DNA of 64,000 bases from NCBI GenBank assembly GCA_019358835.1, contig JAHHIH010000019.1, positions 54,293-118,292 on the forward strand, in the 5' to 3' direction. Below, piece after piece: positions 49,277 to 59,519 of the stretch (position 1 is the first letter of the stretch; each line of letters starts with the position of its first letter). Made by a program: the position numbers and the translations under genes. The DNA comes from Tildeniella torsiva UHER 1998/13D (GTDB lineage Bacteria; Cyanobacteriota; Cyanobacteriia; Phormidesmidales; Phormidesmidaceae). The notes under the pieces are model-generated. The model did no database searches. It was given only the letters and a program-made list of their open reading frames with translations, and had not been told where the DNA came from.

Positions 49277-50536
49277 CTAAAAAATTTGATTTTGAAGGAG
49301 CGATTGGTAGCTTTCTCGCTGGCGAATGAGGCGGTGCTGGCCTGACTCCAGCAGGACTTCTGCCGGGCGCGGGCGGTGCAAAAAGTGAGAGGCCATGGCG
49401 TAGCCGTAGGCCCCCACATCCAAAATGGCCAACACATCGCCGGGGGCCAGTTTTGGCAGCTGACAGTTGCGCCCCAGGTAGTCGCGGGAATAGGTGGTGT
49501 TGCCGCACACATCCGTCGGGTAGGTAGAGGGGGATGGGCGTGTTGCTAGGGCCACAACCTCGCGGTAGCCGCCGTGGACGGAGGGCACTGAGAGGTTGGC
49601 CACGGTGGTATCGACCCCGACGATTTGTCTGTCGTCCTGCCACTTCACAGAGACCACTGTGGTCAGTAGGGCGGCGCATCCGGCGATCGCAGCCCTTCCC
49701 GGCTCGATCACCAGGTCTACAGCATGGGGCAGCTGGTTCAACCTCGCGGTGATGGCTTGCCCGAACGCCAGCCAGTCAAAGGCCGCACCCCCGTGGCGGT
49801 AGGAGTGGCCAAAGCCGCCGCCAAAATCGAGATAGGCCCAGTCGGGAAGGCGCTGCCCCAGCTCCAGCACCCGGTCAATCACCTGGGTAAAGGCCTGGGT
49901 CGCGTTAGTGCCCGTGCCCCGATAAAAATGCAGCCCGCAGAGCTTAATTGTCTCAGACCCCATGGATTCGTTAGCCCTGTCTACTAGAATCTGGGCCGCA
50001 GCAAACTCCTCAGGGCGCACCCCAATGCGACTGTCTCCGGTAAGGGCAGGGTCATTGAGGCGTAGCCCCAGGCGCAGGGATGGGGGCCGGTTGGCACTAT
50101 CCAGGGTTTGGCAGCTCTCGCAGAGTTGCTCAAGCTGGGCCAGGCTGTCGAGGTTGAGGGTGGCTATGGCCCAGACCAACACCTGGGCCATATCGTCGCG
50201 GCTGAGGTTGCTGCCGCTGTAGACAATTGCTTCTGGCTCAAACCCGGCCTGCAAGCCCAGGTAAATATCACCGGGGGTGTTGGCGTGCAGTCCCCAGCCT
50301 GCATCCCGAACGATTTGCAGCAGCGCGATGTTGCCGTTGGTGACGGTGGCAAAGTGAAAGCGGGTGCGGGGGTAGGGGATGGCCTGGGTAATGTGGCGCA
50401 GGGTTTCTTGTAGGCGATCGCCGTCGTAGACGTACAGCGGCGACCCGTAGACTTGTAAGAGTTCCGCCGCTAGCGCTACTGAGGGCTGAAAGGCCGCTGG
50501 CATGGGGACGGTTTGGGGGCTGGTGGTTAGAGCCAT
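49277..50536 (-). CDS. LysA-like PLP-fold protein lacking the catalytic lysine (cluster)
   Basis: A 419-aa homologue of diaminopimelate/ornithine/arginine decarboxylase (fold III). The PLP-phosphate FGGG (238-241) and EPGR (278-281) motifs are intact. The Schiff-base Lys, normally in Y-A-x-K-A-N, is replaced: F62-A-T-V65-T-N67. The partner-subunit C-E-S-x-D motif reads CGNTTYSRD (344-352). The HIGS loop reads HFYRGTGT. It is therefore unlikely to be a decarboxylase. ATG 50536 lies inside the upstream ligase gene (10-nt overlap), so the two are translationally coupled. A normal lysA would be elsewhere in the genome. Confidence 0.82.
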   Translation of the reverse strand: MALTTSPQTVPMPAAFQPSVALAAELLQVYGSPLYVYDGDRLQETLRHITQAIPYPRTRFHFATVTNGNIALLQIVRDAGWGLHANTPGDIYLGLQAGFEPEAIVYSGSNLSRDDMAQVLVWAIATLNLDSLAQLEQLCESCQTLDSANRPPSLRLGLRLNDPALTGDSRIGVRPEEFAAAQILVDRANESMGSETIKLCGLHFYRGTGTNATQAFTQVIDRVLELGQRLPDWAYLDFGGGFGHSYRHGGAAFDWLAFGQAITARLNQLPHAVDLVIEPGRAAIAGCAALLTTVVSVKWQDDRQIVGVDTTVANLSVPSVHGGYREVVALATRPSPSTYPTDVCGNTTYSRDYLGRNCQLPKLAPGDVLAILDVGAYGYAMASHFLHRPRPAEVLLESGQHRLIRQRESYQSLLQNQIF

Positions 50537-52254
50537 CGTTTGCGGTATCTCCAAACTCGGGGGGGAAGCCAGAAGGGGTGATGCCACGACACTCCCTCTG
50601 AGGGTTCGCCCAGCACCTGCGATCGCCACTGCTGCCAAATCACCAGCAGCCACAAAATTTCGCCAATGCGCCGCCCCTGAATAGTACCGCTGAGATTGCC
50701 GAGGGCCGTGCGCAGGGCTAGGTTAGGCTGCCAGTTTCCCTCAGCGGCTAAGACCCCAGGGTTCAGCCATTGGCCCAGGTCTCGCCACCACTCATTCAAG
50801 CACCAGGTGGTTAAGGGCACTCCCATGCCGCGCTTTTGCCGCCACACAATGTCGGCGGGCAGCCAGGGTTCCGCTGCTCGCTTGAGAATGTACTTTTCGC
50901 AGGCCCCCTGAAGGAATAGGTTACCAGCGACGCCAAAGCTCCACTGGGCTAAGTCGGGGTCGCAAAAGGGCGATCGCACCCTCAACCCCTGAGCCAGCGC
51001 CAAATTTGTGGCGCGGGGATGAATGTTCTGCGCTCCCTTCAGCATCAGCGTGGCCCGCCGCAGCCGATGCAACAGCCCTTGAGCGGCTGTCGGGTCGAGG
51101 GCCGGGTACAGCCAATCCTGGGGATTCAGCGCCTGAATTTTGGCCAGCACCGCAGGCGAAAACACCTGGGTCTCATAGCCCCACAGCCGATGAAATGTAC
51201 GGAGGTATTGCTGGGCAAAGGGTTCGATGCCCTCGGGATGGTCGGCCTGGTAGAGGCTGGCGGCAATCAAGGGCTTATTCGTCCAACCGGCAAATAACTG
51301 GTCGCCTCCTTCGCCGTTAAAAATTACCCTTACTTCCTGACTAGCGGTTTGGTTGAGCAGGTACAGCGGCACCGTTACCCCATCGCCAAAGGGCATGTCT
51401 AGCGCCCGCGCCGTTGCTGATATGGCTCCGCGAATGCGGCGTGGAGTCGCTTCTACCTTTATCAACGGAATTTTCAGGAATTGGGCTACTTGCTCGGCGT
51501 AGGGCCACTCGGGCAGACTACTTTCGCCAAAATCGAGAGTGTAGGCCCGCACATGCACCCCCGCCTGCACAAGCAGAGCCGCCACAATGGAGGAATCCAA
51601 TCCGCCCGACAGCAGCACCCCGACTGGCTCATCGCCCAGGTCATTAATCTGGCGCTCCACAGCGGTTTTGAGCAAGTTCTGAAGCTGGGCGATCGCCGTC
51701 GCCTCATCCCCTAACTGGGTCGAGCTTTCCCGCCAGTTCACTAGACTGTGGCGGCTGGGCGATCGAACCTTACCCTCGCCGTCGCCATCCCAGGTTTGCT
51801 CGGTGCCCGCAGGCAGTGCCATCACTGCCTGCACTGGGGTGATGGGCGTCGGCACGTAAGAGAAGCAGCTGTAGCCGTAGAGCGCCGCCAGGTTGACCTG
51901 GGGCGATTTCCCTTGGGAACGCGCCAGAGGCAGCAGCCATTGCAGCCGCGAGGCAAACCAAATCACTTGGTCGCACTGCATCCAGTACAGAGACATGCGG
52001 CCAAAGGCATCGCGTCCTAGGATGAGACGGTCGGTGGTTGCCCTGACCCAGGCATCGGTATCCACCCCAGAGGCCGAAAGGGCAATCCGGCCATCCTCCA
52101 GGGTGGATAGGTCACAGCGCTGCCAGTTTCTCAGCTCCGTTTGAGCCACCAGATCGCTCAAGGTTCGGCGCAAAGCGTCTTCATCGCCATAGCCCCAGTA
52201 GCCGATGCAGCCTTGGGCCTGGGTTGCTGCCGCTGCGATCGCATCCCATCCCAT
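50527..52254 (-). CDS. Asparagine-synthetase-like ligase without N-terminal Cys (cluster gene 2)
   Basis: A 575-aa AsnB-type protein, only loosely similar to the one at 46200. ATG 52254 begins MGWDAIAAAATQ, so no Cys follows the initiator Met and glutaminase activity is not expected. The PP-loop is S-GGLDSS near residue 214, with VIFNGEGGDQLFAGW and GLRVRSPFCDPDLAQWSFG following. It starts 7 nt after the anchored-protein gene and overlaps the LysA-like gene by 10 nt. It is a likely amide- or lactam-forming ligase rather than asparagine synthetase. Confidence 0.82.
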   Translation of the reverse strand: MGWDAIAAAATQAQGCIGYWGYGDEDALRRTLSDLVAQTELRNWQRCDLSTLEDGRIALSASGVDTDAWVRATTDRLILGRDAFGRMSLYWMQCDQVIWFASRLQWLLPLARSQGKSPQVNLAALYGYSCFSYVPTPITPVQAVMALPAGTEQTWDGDGEGKVRSPSRHSLVNWRESSTQLGDEATAIAQLQNLLKTAVERQINDLGDEPVGVLLSGGLDSSIVAALLVQAGVHVRAYTLDFGESSLPEWPYAEQVAQFLKIPLIKVEATPRRIRGAISATARALDMPFGDGVTVPLYLLNQTASQEVRVIFNGEGGDQLFAGWTNKPLIAASLYQADHPEGIEPFAQQYLRTFHRLWGYETQVFSPAVLAKIQALNPQDWLYPALDPTAAQGLLHRLRRATLMLKGAQNIHPRATNLALAQGLRVRSPFCDPDLAQWSFGVAGNLFLQGACEKYILKRAAEPWLPADIVWRQKRGMGVPLTTWCLNEWWRDLGQWLNPGVLAAEGNWQPNLALRTALGNLSGTIQGRRIGEILWLLVIWQQWRSQVLGEPSEGVSWHHPFWLPPRVWRYRKRWL

Positions 52255-52261
52255 AGATTCC

Positions 52262-52888
52262 CTAGTCCACAGTAAAGGTGGCGTCGCTGAGCTGGCGATC
52301 GCCCACAAAGGCCTCCACTGTCCAGGTTCCTTTGGGCGACTCGGGGCCGACGGTGTAGCGGCAGTAGGTGGGCCACACCGGGGTCGTGATGGTCTTGGTG
52401 CGGTATTGATTTTGGTGCACTACCTGGCCATCGGGGGCACTCCAGCGGCAGGAGAGGGCGAGCTGCTCCCCCACCGGGGCGTCGTTGAGCGTCAGCCGAT
52501 AGACCAGTTCACTGCCACCGGCCTCGGGAGTCACCTGGCTGAGACTGCCGCCGTCGTCTTGGCTCAGGGTGATGCGATCGCCCTGGGCCATCACCTGGCT
52601 CAGCTGCTGCTGCTGTTGATTCCCCAGCCACAGCCAGCTCGCTAGACCCAGCGCCACTGCTCCCGCCACCCCCGCCATCAGCCAGCGCCTGCGACGCTGC
52701 TGCACCACCAGGGCATCCTGGCGCTTGAGCTGAATCAGGGCATCGTCTAAAAACTCGGGCGACAGGTTGAGCTGCTGCAAAATATCCTGCACCTCCGCGG
52801 CGTCTAGCTCCGATTGGTGGCGATCGGAGAGCCGCTGTACCTCGGCCACCAGGCGCTGCACCTGGTCATCGGTCAATCGCTTGTCCAT
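52262..52888 (-). CDS. Anchored helical/Ig-like protein, first gene of the ligase operon
   Basis: A 208-aa protein not assigned to a family. Residues 1-60 are acidic and helical (LTDDQVQRLVAEVQRLSDRH), residues about 64-68 are an Arg cluster, 69-88 a single membrane helix, and 95-208 a beta-rich domain ending GTWTVEAFVGDRQLSDATFT, similar in style to periplasmic Ig-like or DUF2914 modules. Basic residues before the helix predict an N-in orientation. ATG 52888 is chosen; a longer frame needs TTG 52954. It may tether the ligase/LysA-like proteins to the membrane. Confidence 0.65.
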   Translation of the reverse strand: MDKRLTDDQVQRLVAEVQRLSDRHQSELDAAEVQDILQQLNLSPEFLDDALIQLKRQDALVVQQRRRRWLMAGVAGAVALGLASWLWLGNQQQQQLSQVMAQGDRITLSQDDGGSLSQVTPEAGGSELVYRLTLNDAPVGEQLALSCRWSAPDGQVVHQNQYRTKTITTPVWPTYCRYTVGPESPKGTWTVEAFVGDRQLSDATFTVD

Positions 52889-53337
52889 GGTGGTAAAGGA
52901 AGTGGTTAGTAAGGGGGCGATGGTCAAAGACTGGCCCTGGGCGATCGCGCACAATACCTAAGGCTACCTCCTTCGCACCTCGCCAACCCGCTCCATAATT
53001 TTATTTTTAACCTGCATCCACCAGTGCATCTATACCCTCTAACATCCCTTTAGCGACAGCAGAGTCTTGGCAAAAACACAGTAGATGCGATCGGCTTACC
53101 CCAGGGCCGCAACTATATGTCGAAAAAGTTACAAATCCTCTTCCCTATTCTCATTCTCCAGAAACCAGCTTAGGGGGCGAAACCCCTTAAAATCAAACGA
53201 TTCAGCCCCTAGCCCTGGCACCGCTGCCCCTCATTTGGCTCCGGTTTGTAGCTAACTAAATGAGAATTTAACTTTCCCTGATGGCCCCCAAGTCGTTAAA
53301 CTAGCTATGGAAAAAGGTCATCCCGTCATTTTTAACT
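52889..53337. other. Intergenic region between the ligase operon and apcD
   Basis: About 450 nt between divergent genes, so promoters of both. Visible items: a short GGGGGCGAAACCCC hairpin near 53173-53190 and the AT-rich TTAAACT near 53296, a candidate -10 for apcD. No short gene was recognised. Confidence 0.5.
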
Positions 53338-53823
53338 ATGTCTGTTGTTAGCCAAGTTATTTTGAATGCCGACGACGAGCTGCGCTACCCAACCACCGGC
53401 GAGCTCAAGGCCATTGAAGACTTTTTGAAGACTGGCGAGCAGCGCACCCGCATTGCCGCCACCCTGTCTGAGAATGAGAAAAAGATTGTTGACCAGGCCA
53501 GCAGAGAGCTATGGCGGCGACGGCCAGACTTCATCGCCCCCGGCGGCAACGCCTATGGCCAAAAGCAGCGTGCCCTCTGCATTCGCGACTATGGCTGGTA
53601 CCTGCGGTTGGTCACCTACGGTGTGCTGGCGGGCGATCAGACCCCAATTGAAGCCATCGGCATCGTGGGTGTCCGCGAAATGTACAACGCCCTTGAGGTT
53701 CCCGTACCGGGTATGGCCGAAGCCATCCGCTGCCTGAAAGAGGCTTCCCTAAATCTGCTGTCTGACGAAGACGCCGCCGAAGCCCAGCCTTACTTCGACT
53801 ACATCATCCAATCGATGTCGTAG
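53338..53823 (+). CDS. apcD: Allophycocyanin B alpha-like subunit
   Basis: A 161-aa phycobiliprotein of the ApcD type, the red-shifted terminal emitter of the phycobilisome core that passes energy to photosystem I. The sequence [19 protein letters not shown] is the ApcD start. The phycocyanobilin site is C81 in [17 protein letters not shown], with the [12 protein letters not shown] block and the conserved [15 protein letters not shown] helix. ApcD differs from ApcA in these N-terminal residues. It is monocistronic and ends in a strong terminator. Confidence 0.95.
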   Translation: MSVVSQVILNADDELRYPTTGELKAIEDFLKTGEQRTRIAATLSENEKKIVDQASRELWRRRPDFIAPGGNAYGQKQRALCIRDYGWYLRLVTYGVLAGDQTPIEAIGIVGVREMYNALEVPVPGMAEAIRCLKEASLNLLSDEDAAEAQPYFDYIIQSMS

Positions 53824-53840
53824 TTTTTAGAGCAATCTTC

Positions 53841-53877
53841 AAAACCCCGAAGCCTCAAGGCTCCGGGGTTTTGTTTT
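53841..53877 (+). terminator. Rho-independent terminator of apcD
   Basis: AAAACCCCG-A-AGCC pairs with GGCT-C-CGGGGTTTT around a TCAA loop (53841-53872), followed by GTTTT. It probably also serves the convergent hemL gene. Confidence 0.85.
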
Positions 53878-53929
53878 AGCCAACTGTCCTGGTGCGTCAT
53901 CGCTCGGGGTGACGCACCGACTGAACAAA

Positions 53930-55231
53930 TTACAGCGTTGCCAGCACGTCGCGGGCGGCTGCGATCGTGGCGTCAATATCCGCATCGGTGTGGGCCAGCG
54001 AGGTAAACCCAGCCTCAAACTGCGACGGTGCCAGATAAACTCCGCGCTCTAGCATGCCTCGGTGGAAGCGGCTAAACTTCTCTAAATCCGACCCCTTAGC
54101 ATCTTCGAAATTGCTGATCGGCCCCGCATGAAAGAACATGCCGAACATGGCGCTAATGTGGCCACCATAGACAGCATGGCCTGCATCCCGCGCGACTTGC
54201 AGTAGGCCATCGATCAGCTTCTTCGTCAGGCGATCGAGTTCATCGTAGGTGCCGGGGCGCTGAAGCAGTTCCAGAGTTTTAATGCCTGCGGTCATCGCCA
54301 GAGGGTTGCCCGACAGAGTACCCGCCTGATAAACCGGCCCTGCGGGGGCAATCATTTCCATAATGTCGCGGCGACCGCCGTAGGCCCCTACAGGTAGCCC
54401 GCCGCCGATTACCTTACCCAGGGTGGTGAGATCGGGGGTGACGTTGAACTTGGCCTGGGCACCGCCGTAGGCAATGCGGAAGCCGGTCATGACTTCGTCG
54501 AACACCAGCAGCGCATCATTTTCGCGGGTGATTTCTCGCAGCCCTTCCAAGAAGCCGCCATCGGGGGTAATAAACCCAGCGTTACCCACCACGGGTTCTA
54601 GAATGACCCCAGCGATTTCTCCAGGATTTTGGGCAAAGAGGGCTTTGACCGCCTCTAAATCGTTGTAGGGGGCGGTGAGGGTGTCGCTGGTGGCCGATTT
54701 GGGCACCCCTGGAGAGTCGGGCAAGCCCAGGGTGGCAACGCCAGACCCCGCCTGTACCAAGAACATATCGGCGTGGCCGTGGTAACAGCCTGAGAATTTG
54801 ATGATTTTGTTGCGACCAGTGTAGGCTCGCATCAGCCGCAGCACGGCCATACAGGCTTCGGTGCCGGAGTTTACAAAGCGCACCATTTCGATGCTGGGCA
54901 CGGCTTGAATGACCATTTCGGCCAGCACGTTTTCGAGGTAGCAGGGTGCGCCAAAACTGGTGCCTTTTTCCAGGGCCGCCGCTAGGGCTGCCAGCACTTC
55001 AGGATGGGCATGGCCGCAGATCGCTGGCCCCCAGGTGCCGACGTAGTCGATGTACTGGTTGCCGTCTACATCCCAAATGTATGCCCCCTTAACCCGGTCA
55101 AACACAATGGGCTGCCCGCCCACCGACTTAAAGGCCCGTACCGGAGAGTTAACGCCGCCCGGCATGAGGTTTTGGGCGGCAGAGAAAATTTCTTGCGATT
55201 TTGCTGTTTTAAACGGGGCTGTACTGACCAA
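53930..55231 (-). CDS. hemL: Glutamate-1-semialdehyde 2,1-aminomutase
   Basis: PLP-dependent enzyme that makes 5-aminolevulinate from glutamate-1-semialdehyde, the entry to haem and chlorophyll synthesis. 433 aa with the PLP Lys in [19 protein letters not shown], the [17 protein letters not shown] block and [16 protein letters not shown]. The start appears to be TTG 55231 ([16 protein letters not shown]): AGAGGA lies 7 nt upstream and the N-terminus matches other cyanobacterial HemL. It lies beside apcD, convergently, so chlorophyll and light-harvesting genes adjoin without forming an operon. Confidence 0.95.
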   Translation of the reverse strand: MVSTAPFKTAKSQEIFSAAQNLMPGGVNSPVRAFKSVGGQPIVFDRVKGAYIWDVDGNQYIDYVGTWGPAICGHAHPEVLAALAAALEKGTSFGAPCYLENVLAEMVIQAVPSIEMVRFVNSGTEACMAVLRLMRAYTGRNKIIKFSGCYHGHADMFLVQAGSGVATLGLPDSPGVPKSATSDTLTAPYNDLEAVKALFAQNPGEIAGVILEPVVGNAGFITPDGGFLEGLREITRENDALLVFDEVMTGFRIAYGGAQAKFNVTPDLTTLGKVIGGGLPVGAYGGRRDIMEMIAPAGPVYQAGTLSGNPLAMTAGIKTLELLQRPGTYDELDRLTKKLIDGLLQVARDAGHAVYGGHISAMFGMFFHAGPISNFEDAKGSDLEKFSRFHRGMLERGVYLAPSQFEAGFTSLAHTDADIDATIAAARDVLATL

Positions 55232-55354
55232 AGCACGTTCCTCTCAGAGTCCAAAGTCATTCAGCGGTCTAAGGTAAGGCCGCCTGAACGTTAGCTCTGA
55301 TCATTATCCTATTGATTGGATAAGGCGCACCGCTTGGTGTTAAGGAATGTAGCG

Positions 55355-56194
<840 letters not shown>

Positions 56195-56420
56195 GGAACG
56201 TCCTAACTGAGATGGGCTAGACAAACTCGGGGGTGAGCCTGGCAAAAACGTATGAACTGCGCGGCCAGCACCGAGGACAGGGCTAGCGGGGCTTTTGGGT
56301 GGCTATTGTACCGGAAAAACCGTATCTGGCAAAAGGCATATTTGTTTTTTCAATAATCGTTATGCTTTGTTACCTAGAGAGCAGCGCGGTTGAAAGGCTC
56401 ACGCCATCGGCTCTGGAGGA

Positions 56421-57206
56421 CTACGGCTCTAGAAGAGTACCGCAGCGCTTGCAAAATTGGGCATCTCTGTCGTGCAGGGTAAGGCCACAGGTGAGGCAGG
56501 GCCGGTGCTGGCCCACTTGGCCCAGCTGCCGAATCAGGCTGCTGACTTGGGTGGGAATGAGCGCAATGCCGGTCAGAATCATCATCACCGTCAGCCCGCG
56601 ACCGGCTTCGGAGATGGGGGTGACATCGCCGTAGCCGACGGTGGTCATGGTAACGACGGCAAAATAAAGCGCGTCTAGAAAGGTGCCAAAGTCTTCGGGG
56701 TTGTGGGGGTGCTCAACCTGAAAAATTAGGCCGGAGTAAATAAAAACAATTGCCCCTAGGGTAAACAAAATGCGAATTAAAATTAGGCTGTCAGTGCTGG
56801 TCACTTGGCCAAACCAGAGCCGATCATTGAAGATTCGCACTAGGCGCAAAATTCGCAGCGATCTAAAAAAGCGCAGAAAGCGAACGTCGAAGACCCCCAC
56901 CCACGACGGCAGAATGGCGATTAGATCGATTAGGCCGTAGAGGCTAAAGGCGTATTGCCAGGGAGGCTGGGCAACCCAGAGGCGCAGCCCGTACTCAAGG
57001 GTAAAGGCCAGCACAATTAGCCAGTCGAGGACGTTGAGCCATTCGTCGAGGGTAGGGGAGATGGGGTAGCTCTTGATCACAAAAATGGCGGCAGATAGAA
57101 AAATCAGCAGCACGATCGCACCATTGACCACCCGGCCAGCCAGGGTGTCGGTCGTATCTAGGTAGCCGCGCAGACGTTTGCGCCAGGTGTCCTGCTCCAA
57201 TTCCAT
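56421..57206 (-). CDS. Voltage-gated K+ channel with C-terminal zinc ribbon
   Basis: A 261-aa Kv-type channel subunit with six helices (S1-S6). S4 is Arg-rich: RFLRFFRSLRILRLVRIF. The pore has the selectivity filter T-V-G-Y-G-D in YFAVVTMTTVGYGDVTPISE. The C-terminus adds a zinc ribbon, CLTCGLTLHDRDAQFCKRCG (two CxxC pairs). ATG 57206 with GAGGGAA upstream is preferred; GTG 57233 is possible. It likely sets membrane potential. The ribbon could be a metal- or redox-sensing or tetramerising element. Confidence 0.88.
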   Translation of the reverse strand: MELEQDTWRKRLRGYLDTTDTLAGRVVNGAIVLLIFLSAAIFVIKSYPISPTLDEWLNVLDWLIVLAFTLEYGLRLWVAQPPWQYAFSLYGLIDLIAILPSWVGVFDVRFLRFFRSLRILRLVRIFNDRLWFGQVTSTDSLILIRILFTLGAIVFIYSGLIFQVEHPHNPEDFGTFLDALYFAVVTMTTVGYGDVTPISEAGRGLTVMMILTGIALIPTQVSSLIRQLGQVGQHRPCLTCGLTLHDRDAQFCKRCGTLLEP

Positions 57207-57488
57207 CGGTTCCCTCATCGTATGAATGCCCACCCCCAGGATGGTTCTGTGCTCTGGCCTGGGCTAAGATAGCCAGGCAGACCGATTTTTATCTGGCTGC
57301 GATTTTTTAACTGCCTCGGTTCTAACACTAGGGTTATCTGGTGGCTAATTTTGTGCTGAATGGTCTGAACTGGGTCTAGGTTAACGTTCACCCTTTGCTC
57401 AGGCTGTTATTAGCCAAATTTCCATAGATGACATTTTTGGGTGGGGCTGGGGGTTAGATTTAGTATCACTGCGGCAATTTGAGCACCT

Positions 57489-58538
57489 ATGGCGATCGCA
57501 CCCATTATTACCACTCCCCACGATTTCTTGCCCAGTGCAACCGGCACTTGGGCACCCTTGCCAATGCAGCGCCCGCTGCTGCTGGTGGGCCATGGTAGTC
57601 GAGACACGGAGGGGCGCGATCGCGTTCTAGAATTTGCCGCTGCCTACCAAAAACTCGATAATTCTCGCCCGGTGATTCCCTGCTTTTTAGAACTAACGGA
57701 ACCCACCATTCAAGACGGGGTCGATCGGTGTGTGGAGCAGGGCTACACCGACATTTCAGTGCTGCCGATTTTGCTGTTTGCCGCCCGCCACAACAAGTTT
57801 GATGTCACCAACGAATTGGATCGGGCTCGCCAGCGCCACCCCCAGGTGACGTTCCACTACGGTCGCCACTTCGGCATTACCCCCGCCATCATTCAGCTCT
57901 GGCAAGAGCGGCTAGCAGAGCTAGATACACCGCGCTTTAACCCCGATAACATCGCTCGCGAAGACACGGTGCTGCTGTTTGTGGGCCGGGGGGCCAGCGA
58001 CCCCGATGCCAATGGCGATGTTTATAAGCTAGCCCGTATTGTCTGGGAGGGCAGTCGCTATAAGACGGTGGAAATTTGCTTTATTGGCATCACCCATCCG
58101 CGCTTAGAAGAAGGTTTTCGTCGCGCTCGGATGTACGAGCCAAAACGCATTATTGTGCTGCCCTACTTCCTCTTTACCGGCGTGCTGGTGAAGAAGATTT
58201 TGGATATTACCCAACAGGAGCAGGCGGCTCATCCAGAACAGCTGGTGAGCTATTTGCCAGAGATGGGGAGTCATCCACAGCTGATGCAGATTTTGCGCGA
58301 TCGCGAAATTGAAACCCACCTGGGCCAGGTAGCGATGAACTGTGAAATGTGCAAATTTCGCCTCGCTGCTGGGGGCGGTCAGCACGGCCACGACCACGGA
58401 CATGGGCACGCTCATGATCCCGGTCATGGCCACGACCACGGACAGGCTCACGATCACGGCCATCACCACCACGGCGAACCCGTTGATCTTTTTCCGAAAC
58501 CCGACGACTACCACCAGCGGGCCTGGCAGGTTCCCTAG
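57489..58538 (+). CDS. cbiX: Sirohydrochlorin chelatase, CbiX-type, with His-rich tail
   Basis: A 349-aa CbiX/SirB-family protein inserting Co2+ or Fe2+ into sirohydrochlorin (cobalamin or sirohaem). It has two homologous CbiX halves: [17 protein letters not shown] with [16 protein letters not shown], and [18 protein letters not shown] with [14 protein letters not shown]. His at VGHGSR and HNKFDV are the metal-site residues. The C-terminus carries an MNCEMC motif and a His/Asp/Gly repeat (about residues 297-328, [14 protein letters not shown]) probably storing metal. It fits with cobT in the window for a cobalamin route. Confidence 0.9.
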   Translation: MAIAPIITTPHDFLPSATGTWAPLPMQRPLLLVGHGSRDTEGRDRVLEFAAAYQKLDNSRPVIPCFLELTEPTIQDGVDRCVEQGYTDISVLPILLFAARHNKFDVTNELDRARQRHPQVTFHYGRHFGITPAIIQLWQERLAELDTPRFNPDNIAREDTVLLFVGRGASDPDANGDVYKLARIVWEGSRYKTVEICFIGITHPRLEEGFRRARMYEPKRIIVLPYFLFTGVLVKKILDITQQEQAAHPEQLVSYLPEMGSHPQLMQILRDREIETHLGQVAMNCEMCKFRLAAGGGQHGHDHGHGHAHDPGHGHDHGQAHDHGHHHHGEPVDLFPKPDDYHQRAWQVP

Positions 58539-58621
58539 CTGCTTGTTTCAATAGCTGGGAATGTTAGAAACAGCCTGGGCAACGGCCTGGGTCAGTTTTT
58601 AGCGCAGCCCAGGGAGCAGCC

Positions 58622-59512
58622 ATGTTTAAATCCGTTGGTCGGCACGTATGCGCCTTTGACTTGGAATGGGTGCCTGACCCAACATCGGGGCGGCGCGTGT
58701 ACGGCCTGCCCACAACGCTACCGGATGCTGAGGTGTTTGAAGTAATGTGGGCCAAAGCTGGAGCCACGACAGAAAAACCTCGGCCTCATCTCAAAACAGC
58801 TCTGTGCCGTGTGGTTGCCGTCTCGGCGGTGGTGCGAGAGCAGCAAAACAACGGGGAGATTACCCTACGGCTAACCACTCTACCCAGACAGGGCGATCGC
58901 CTCATGGATGAAGGCGAACTGATTGCGACTTTTCTAGGTTATCTGGGTCAGCACCATCCTCAACTGGTGGGCTTTAATTCGCAAACCGCTGACCTGCCGA
59001 TCTTGCTTCAGCGGGGGCTGGTATCCGGTGTCTCGGCGGCAGAATTTTGTCGCCGGGCCGACAAAGGCTGGGGCAGCGACTACTTTAGCCGCCACGGCGA
59101 TGCCCATATTGACTTAAAAAGCATCCTCAGCGGCTGGGGAATTGCGACACCCACCCTGCATGAACTGGCGGCAGCGATGGGCATCCCTGGGCAGGTGGGG
59201 GCGCAACCCCACGATGTGGTGAATTGGTGGATTGAGGGAGATTTGCGATCGATCGTGGCGCAGAGCCAGTACGACGCGTTGAGTACTTACCTAGTGTGGT
59301 TGCGAGCGGCTCGGTTTGCCGGGTTCTTTAGTGAGGATCAGTACATCGAGGAGGAAGGGCGGGTGCGGGGGATGGTGGGCGATCGCATTGCCCAGGGCGA
59401 CCATTACCTCACCCAATATCTGAATCGGTGGGACAGCCTCAACCCCCAGCCAGCCGACGCCGTGATCCTCCCCCTAGTGGCAACCGCTGAGACTACAAAC
59501 CAGGCTGCCTGA
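58622..59512 (+). CDS. Predicted 3'-5' exonuclease related to PolB exonuclease (PF10108-type)
   Basis: A 296-aa DnaQ/RNase H-fold exonuclease. Exo I is FDLEW (D/E pair, near residue 14), Exo II is in LVGFNSQTADLPIL, and Exo III in QYDALSTYLVWLRA. DIDLKSILSGWGI-type sequence (HIDLKSIL) and the HELAAAMGIPGQV block are typical of the DNA_pol_B_exo2 family. Stand-alone; role unknown, perhaps in repair or RNA turnover. It follows cbiX with a gap of about 80 nt. Confidence 0.82.
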   Translation: MFKSVGRHVCAFDLEWVPDPTSGRRVYGLPTTLPDAEVFEVMWAKAGATTEKPRPHLKTALCRVVAVSAVVREQQNNGEITLRLTTLPRQGDRLMDEGELIATFLGYLGQHHPQLVGFNSQTADLPILLQRGLVSGVSAAEFCRRADKGWGSDYFSRHGDAHIDLKSILSGWGIATPTLHELAAAMGIPGQVGAQPHDVVNWWIEGDLRSIVAQSQYDALSTYLVWLRAARFAGFFSEDQYIEEEGRVRGMVGDRIAQGDHYLTQYLNRWDSLNPQPADAVILPLVATAETTNQAA

Positions 59513-59519
59513 GGTTGCG

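Noticed and set aside
46200..52254. Lasso peptide cluster
   Set aside because: Although AsnB-type cyclases fit, no B1/B2 leader-processing protein and no precursor peptide with a typical core were found.
57240..57480. Possible tRNA or small RNA gene
   Set aside because: No cloverleaf or conserved T-loop could be formed; same for the gaps at 45955-46199 and 52889-53337.
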